A stretch of DNA of 64,000 bases from Halobacillus yeomjeoni (GTDB taxonomy: Bacteria > Bacillota > Bacilli > Bacillales > Halobacillaceae), in NCBI RefSeq assembly GCF_020171525.1, contig NZ_JAIVAI010000007.1:1-64000 (forward strand), written 5' to 3'. Below, piece by piece: positions 60,291 to 64,000 of this stretch. Under the pieces are notes generated by a model. The model did no database searches, was not told the DNA's origin, and saw only the letters and a list, made by a program, of their open reading frames with translations. A program made the translations under genes and the position numbers. The number at the start of each line of letters is the position of its first letter. Within the stretch, counting starts at the first letter, position 1.

Positions 60291-62567
60291 GTGAATAGGC
60301 AGTTTTCAATATCCGTTCGTGAATTAGTATCCTATGTTTACAGATCTGGCAGCATTGATGATCGGTTCAGATCTTCAACTACGCTTACAGAGGGAACCGC
60401 TATACATCAGGAAGTACAGAAAAGTTATGAAGAGAACGATCAAAGAGAAGTGCACTTAGAGACGTTTTTTGATAAGGAAGATCTGACCATACATCTTCAG
60501 GGCCGCTGTGATGGAATTTTACAGTCTGAACAAGGGCCTGTCATCGACGAAATCAAGTCTACTTCACGAGAGTTAGAGGAACTTACAGAGGAAAGTGATG
60601 ACGTTTATTGGGCGCAGGCGAAAGGTTATGCCTTTATGTATGCCGCTCAGGAATCTTTATCGACGATTCAAGTGCAGTTGACCTATGTGCAAAAACGCAC
60701 GAAAGAAAAAAAGAAGCTGAAAAAAACTTTTTCAATGGATGATTTGGAAGCTTTTATAGAAGAAACACTACAAGAATATCTATCGTATGCTCGTATACTT
60801 TTACATATCAGAGAAGAAAAAGAAAAAACTATTCCTGACCTCTCCTTTCCGTTTCCATCATTCCGTGATGGTCAACGAAAGTTAGCCGGAAGTGTTTTTA
60901 GAACAATTGAAGAAAAACGTGACCTCTTCGCACAAGCTCCTACAGGAATCGGCAAAACCATTTCTACACTATTCCCGGCTATTAAAGCAATGACTACTTC
61001 AGATGTAGACAGAATTTATTATTTAACTGCTAAAACAGTCACAAGAGCCACGGCTGAGGAAGCCTTATTACGTATGGATGACAACGGATTAGCTCTGCGT
61101 TCCGTAACTTTGACTGCGAAAGATAAAATTTGTTTCAAGGAAGAAACCATTTGTCAGCCGGACTATTGTGAGTATGCGGACGGATATTTCGATCGTATCA
61201 ATGGAGCAGTTGTGGATATCCTCATCAATGAAAGAAGAATGACCCGCGAAGTGATTGAGAGCTATGCGCGTAAGCACAGGGTCTGCCCGTTCGAATACTC
61301 TTTGGATTTGACGAATGTGGTGGATGTGATTGTCGGAGATTATAACTACATCTTTGACCCTAGAGTTTCTTTGAAGAGGCTTCTTCCAGAGCAGAAGAAA
61401 AAAACAGCCCTTTTAGTTGATGAATCTCATAATTTAGTCGAGCGCGCCCGTGATATGTACTCCGCTGAACTCTGTCAAAAACAGTTTTCTGATATGATCG
61501 ATGCTTTGAAAGAGTCGAAAGAAAAGGTTGTAAAGTCAGCAGATGCCGTTTATAACGATCTTTCCAGGTTAGGCGGGAATAAAGGCGGGGAATTTATTAT
61601 TGAAGAACTCCCGGGAGAACTTGAAGAGAATCTGGAACGTTTCCTGAGTCATGCAGAAAGCTATCTTCAAGGAGAAGTGGAGGATGAGCGTTCTGAAGAA
61701 ATGCTGGATGTGTATTTCAGTGCCCAGAACTTCTTGAAAATCTATCAGTATGTGGATAAACATTACAAGATTCTTGGTATTCATGGAAGCGGAGGCTTTT
61801 CCGTAAAATTATTCTGCCTGGATCCATCTCATGTATTGAGTGAAACGACAAAGGCTTTTCGTTCCAGCATTTTCTTTTCAGCTACTTTATCACCTTTTGG
61901 ATACTACAAGGACATGCTGGGAGGTGAAAAGGAAGACTATATCCTGCAGCTGCCTTCGCCTTATGACACAGACCAGATCGACTTGAAAATCGCTCCTTTA
62001 TCGACTCGGTATAAAGCGAGAGAAGAAACGGCATCCCGTTTAGCGCAGTTACTTTATGAACAATGGATGAGTAACCCCGGGAATCATTTGTTCTTTTTCC
62101 CTTCCTACCACTACATGGAGCTCGTCTACTACCATTTTAAAAGATATACGGACATAGAAGTTGTCGTACAAGAACAAGGGATGGATGAGTTAAGAAGGGA
62201 AGAATTTCTTCAATTGTTTCAGCCGGGAGGAAAATTAGCGGGTTTTGCTGTGTTGGGTGGCGTTTTTTCTGAGGGGGTGGACTTGAGAGGTGATCGATTG
62301 AACGGAGTTGCTGTCGTAGGGATTGGATTAGCTCCGCGCAGCTTCGAAAAAGAATTGATAAAAGATTACTTTACTCAAAAGGGTAAAAATGGATACGACT
62401 ACTCCTATGTATATCCAGGGATGAATAAAGTACTTCAAGCTGGAGGTCGATTGATACGCTCTGAAGAAGACCGGGGGACAATCCAATTGATTGATGACCG
62501 TTTCTTATCAAGGAAATATTTGAGTCTGCTTCCGAAAGATTGGGGAGAATATCGAATTATAAAATAA
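60291..62567 (+). CDS. PD-(D/E)XK nuclease fused to an XPD/DinG-type Fe-S helicase
   Basis: A 758-residue protein. The N-terminal 180 residues form a RecB-like nuclease (Asp74 in GRCDGI, then VIDEIKS with Asp86/Glu87/Lys89, and AQAKGYAFMYA). The rest is a superfamily 2 helicase. Walker A is APTGIGKT (216-223), four cysteines (about 281, 288, 293, 332) form the XPD-type 4Fe-4S cluster, the DExH box is LLVDESHN (377-380), and motif VI is QAGGRLIRSEEDRG. Such proteins unwind 5'-3' and would couple unwinding to cleavage in repair. GTG 60291 with AAAGGAGGG 7 bases upstream is preferred to the longer frame. Confidence 0.9.
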   Translation: MNRQFSISVRELVSYVYRSGSIDDRFRSSTTLTEGTAIHQEVQKSYEENDQREVHLETFFDKEDLTIHLQGRCDGILQSEQGPVIDEIKSTSRELEELTEESDDVYWAQAKGYAFMYAAQESLSTIQVQLTYVQKRTKEKKKLKKTFSMDDLEAFIEETLQEYLSYARILLHIREEKEKTIPDLSFPFPSFRDGQRKLAGSVFRTIEEKRDLFAQAPTGIGKTISTLFPAIKAMTTSDVDRIYYLTAKTVTRATAEEALLRMDDNGLALRSVTLTAKDKICFKEETICQPDYCEYADGYFDRINGAVVDILINERRMTREVIESYARKHRVCPFEYSLDLTNVVDVIVGDYNYIFDPRVSLKRLLPEQKKKTALLVDESHNLVERARDMYSAELCQKQFSDMIDALKESKEKVVKSADAVYNDLSRLGGNKGGEFIIEELPGELEENLERFLSHAESYLQGEVEDERSEEMLDVYFSAQNFLKIYQYVDKHYKILGIHGSGGFSVKLFCLDPSHVLSETTKAFRSSIFFSATLSPFGYYKDMLGGEKEDYILQLPSPYDTDQIDLKIAPLSTRYKAREETASRLAQLLYEQWMSNPGNHLFFFPSYHYMELVYYHFKRYTDIEVVVQEQGMDELRREEFLQLFQPGGKLAGFAVLGGVFSEGVDLRGDRLNGVAVVGIGLAPRSFEKELIKDYFTQKGKNGYDYSYVYPGMNKVLQAGGRLIRSEEDRGTIQLIDDRFLSRKYLSLLPKDWGEYRIIK

Positions 62568-62695
62568 TTTCCTGGGAAATGAAGGGGAACTGTGTCGAAC
62601 CCACCACTCGTTTACTCGGAAGTTGATACTTCAAAACGAACTTTGTACGCTATCATATTGTGTGTATAGATTATAAGTATAGGAGGAATTTTACT

Positions 62696-63193
62696 ATGCC
62701 TTGGATCAAACCGATGAAACAATCCGCGATGAAAGAAATGCAGACGAAAAATCAAAGCCCGGACCCGGCACCATTATTCAATCGGTTGTTAGCGAATGAT
62801 CCTGAATTGTATGACGCCTTCCTGCCGTTACAGGAAGCGATAAAAGGAACATCACTAAGCGAGGAGCTGCGTGAAACGGTCATTACGTTCGTTTCGATGA
62901 AAAATGGGTGTGAGTATTGCACGAAAAGCCATAAAGAGCTTTTGGAGAATTTGATTGGCCGGGAAGACACCCTGCAATGGCTGGAAAACTATGAGGAGTC
63001 TGACATGGAGGAAGAATGGAAAGCCGTCCTGAATTACGCCGATAAGTTAATCGCTAAACCGGTCAAAGTTACAAAAGGGGATGTTCAACGTCTGAAAGAC
63101 TTCGGATATGATGAGAAGGCCATTGTTCAATTGAATCAAACGATCGCTTATACAAGCTATACAAATCAATTATCGATGGGATTGGGCTTATAA
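62696..63193 (+). CDS. Carboxymuconolactone decarboxylase (AhpD-like) family protein
   Basis: A 165-residue all-helical protein with the AhpD-type redox motif CEYCTKSHKEL (CxxCxxxH) near residue 70. It is probably a peroxidase-like or thiol redox protein rather than a true decarboxylase. The N-terminus (MPWIKPMKQSAMKEM) is polar. ATG 62696, with ATAGGAGG upstream, is chosen over the longer frame. The partner reductant is unknown. Confidence 0.85.
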   Translation: MPWIKPMKQSAMKEMQTKNQSPDPAPLFNRLLANDPELYDAFLPLQEAIKGTSLSEELRETVITFVSMKNGCEYCTKSHKELLENLIGREDTLQWLENYEESDMEEEWKAVLNYADKLIAKPVKVTKGDVQRLKDFGYDEKAIVQLNQTIAYTSYTNQLSMGLGL

Positions 63194-63201
63194 AAGTTAA
63201 A

Positions 63202-63236
63202 CACCTTGATTAAAAATAGATCAAGGTGTTTTTTGT
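63202..63236 (+). terminator. Terminator of the CMD-family gene
   Basis: ACACCTTGAT and ATCAAGGTGT pair and are followed by T6. The T run partly overlaps the BirA-type operator of the next gene. Confidence 0.85.
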
Positions 63237-63262
63237 TAACCTAACATTATTTCACGTTGACA
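63234..63262. promoter_or_regulatory. BirA operator overlapping the bioY promoter
   Basis: TGTTAAC (63234-63240) and GTTGACA (63256-63262) form an inverted repeat with one mismatch and a 15-bp spacer, the Firmicute biotin-operator form. The right half contains the -35 TTGACA; a TATCTT -10 lies 18 bp further on at 63281-63286. Biotin-loaded BirA would repress bioY. Confidence 0.75.
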
Positions 63263-63320
63263 TATGTGGTTGGTTTTCAGTATCTTTATAATTAGTAAGA
63301 ATCGACTGGAGGAATGTCAC

Positions 63321-63908
63321 ATGAGCCAATCACGGTTGTCCGCCTATGATATTACACTTGGGTCACTATTTGTAGCATTAATGGCGGTAGGTGCAAATAT
63401 CGCATCCATAGTTCCATTTTTAGCGATAGCAGGCGTCCCACTTACCCTGCAAACCTTTTTCGCTATCTTGGCAGGCTTGATCTTGGGGAGCCGTTTAGGG
63501 TTCTTTTCCATGCTGGTATATACAGGGTTAGGTCTGGTCGGGGCACCGATTTTCGCCAAATTCCAAGGTGGTTTGTCCGCCGTTGTGTCCCCTACGTTCG
63601 GCTTTATCCTGTCCTTTATTTTATTAGCTTTCATTGCAGGTAAAATTGCTGAGTCGAATCGTAAGCTTCCTACATATATTGCTGCGGCTTTAGTAGGGAT
63701 TGTAATCAACTATGGCTTAGGTGTGAACTGGTTTTACGCTGCTATGAACTTTTGGGTTGGTGGAGAAGGAATGGGTTATGGCGTATCATGGTCACTCATG
63801 CTTCCATTCTTGATCAAAGATACTGCTCTGGCTGTCCTGGCAGGTATGTTTGCATATCGATTGGAAAAGTCAGTCTTGTATCGAACTCAATTAAGAAAAG
63901 CGGCATGA
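63321..63908 (+). CDS. bioY: Biotin transporter BioY
   Basis: A 195-residue S component of ECF-type or stand-alone biotin uptake, with six membrane helices. BioY hallmarks are GSLFVALMAVGANIASIVPF, the glycine-rich ILAGLILGSRLGFFSMLVYTGLGLVGAPIF, SPTFGFILSF and LPFLIKDTALAVLAG. ATG 63321 follows CTGGAGGAATG, so the frame's first Met at 63264 is rejected. The BirA-type operator upstream supports biotin regulation. No bioM/bioN genes are adjacent. Confidence 0.93.
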   Translation: MSQSRLSAYDITLGSLFVALMAVGANIASIVPFLAIAGVPLTLQTFFAILAGLILGSRLGFFSMLVYTGLGLVGAPIFAKFQGGLSAVVSPTFGFILSFILLAFIAGKIAESNRKLPTYIAAALVGIVINYGLGVNWFYAAMNFWVGGEGMGYGVSWSLMLPFLIKDTALAVLAGMFAYRLEKSVLYRTQLRKAA

Positions 63909-63913
63909 CGAAC

Positions 63914-63940
63914 AAGGATCTGTATAACAGGTCCTTTTTT
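63914..63940 (+). terminator. Terminator of bioY
   Basis: AAGGATCTGT (63914-63923) pairs (one G-U) with ACAGGTCCTT (63927-63936), followed by T. Confidence 0.8.
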
Positions 63941-63943
63941 ATT

Positions 63944-64000
63944 GGCTCTGTTAAAGTCTGTTGTTGATATTTCAAACGATTACTAAATAGTCCCTGTCTG
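63944..64000. mobile_element. Left end of another MITE-like copy, running off the window
   Basis: GGCTCTGTTAAAGTCTGTTG then TTGATAT reproduces the terminal repeat of the 12806-13185 element almost exactly. It starts 4 bases after the bioY terminator T run. The rest of the copy lies beyond the window. Confidence 0.65.

Noticed and set aside
60291-62567. CasDinG of a type IV CRISPR system
   Set aside because: No csf genes or arrays are near, and the neighbours are housekeeping genes (ypmRS, bioY).

Overview
The window reads as chromosomal DNA of a low-GC, Gram-positive, spore-forming Bacillaceae member. Strong AGGAGG-type ribosome sites, frequent GTG/TTG starts, Bacillus-style operons (argCJBD-carAB-argF, treP-treA-treR, ypmR-ypmS, pncA, trhO, a DUF779/aldehyde dehydrogenase pair), an Sda-like sporulation-kinase inhibitor and an NprR-type regulator support this. 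A marine or halophilic genus such as Halobacillus is a reasonable guess from overall feel (NhaC antiporter, acidic proteins), but the genus cannot be proven from the sequence alone. No rRNA, tRNA, CRISPR array or prophage was recognised.

Layout. 1-9.7 kb: arginine biosynthesis as one tightly overlapping operon with its own arginine-type carbamoyl-phosphate synthetase and ARG-box-like sites. 10-24.3 kb: a GyrI-like protein, NhaC antiporter, SRPBCC protein, a complete 380-bp MITE-like element with terminal inverted repeats and an 8-bp target duplication, a YfmL-type DEAD-box helicase, a CAP-domain protein, an amidase, a Nudix hydrolase, a candidate type I toxin-antitoxin locus that gene finders would miss, an MFS carrier, a GntR/DUF1648 pair with a perfect operator, a BI-1-like membrane protein and a two-component system. 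24.5-33.3 kb: pabA with a pabB-pabC fusion, small redox and membrane proteins, a YfmJ-like reductase, GNAT and hydrolase, ALDH/DUF779 with tandem cre-like sites, and a PolA-like 5'-3' exonuclease. 33.3-41.3 kb: an orphan TPR regulator, an SDR, an Fe-S PD-(D/E)XK nuclease overlapped with an alkyltransferase-like protein, pdxK, a YrvL-like protein, trhO, an MFS exporter and pncA.

41.3-46 kb is the trehalose operon with two perfect TreR-type palindromes and a cre site. 46.5-48 kb holds a CstB-like persulfide dioxygenase-rhodanese fusion behind a CsoR/CstR-type operator. 48.6-52 kb is the most striking locus: an NprR-like TPR regulator, an untracked 39-residue secreted pro-peptide overlapping its stop codon, and, divergently, a thermolysin-family protease whose promoter region is flanked by a perfect 13-bp inverted repeat. 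This looks like a divergent peptide quorum-sensing cassette. 52-64 kb carries a short-type aconitase, a ring-cleaving dioxygenase with an MhqR-type operator, an HTH-PAS/Sda-like pair, a TRIC-family channel, cysK, ypmRS, a PD-(D/E)XK/XPD-helicase fusion, a CMD-family protein and bioY with a BirA-type operator. A second MITE copy begins right after bioY and runs off the window.

Start codons were moved inward from the longest open frame wherever a good ribosome site pointed to an internal start; these choices are stated per gene. All family names come from sequence patterns recognised by eye; no database search was run.
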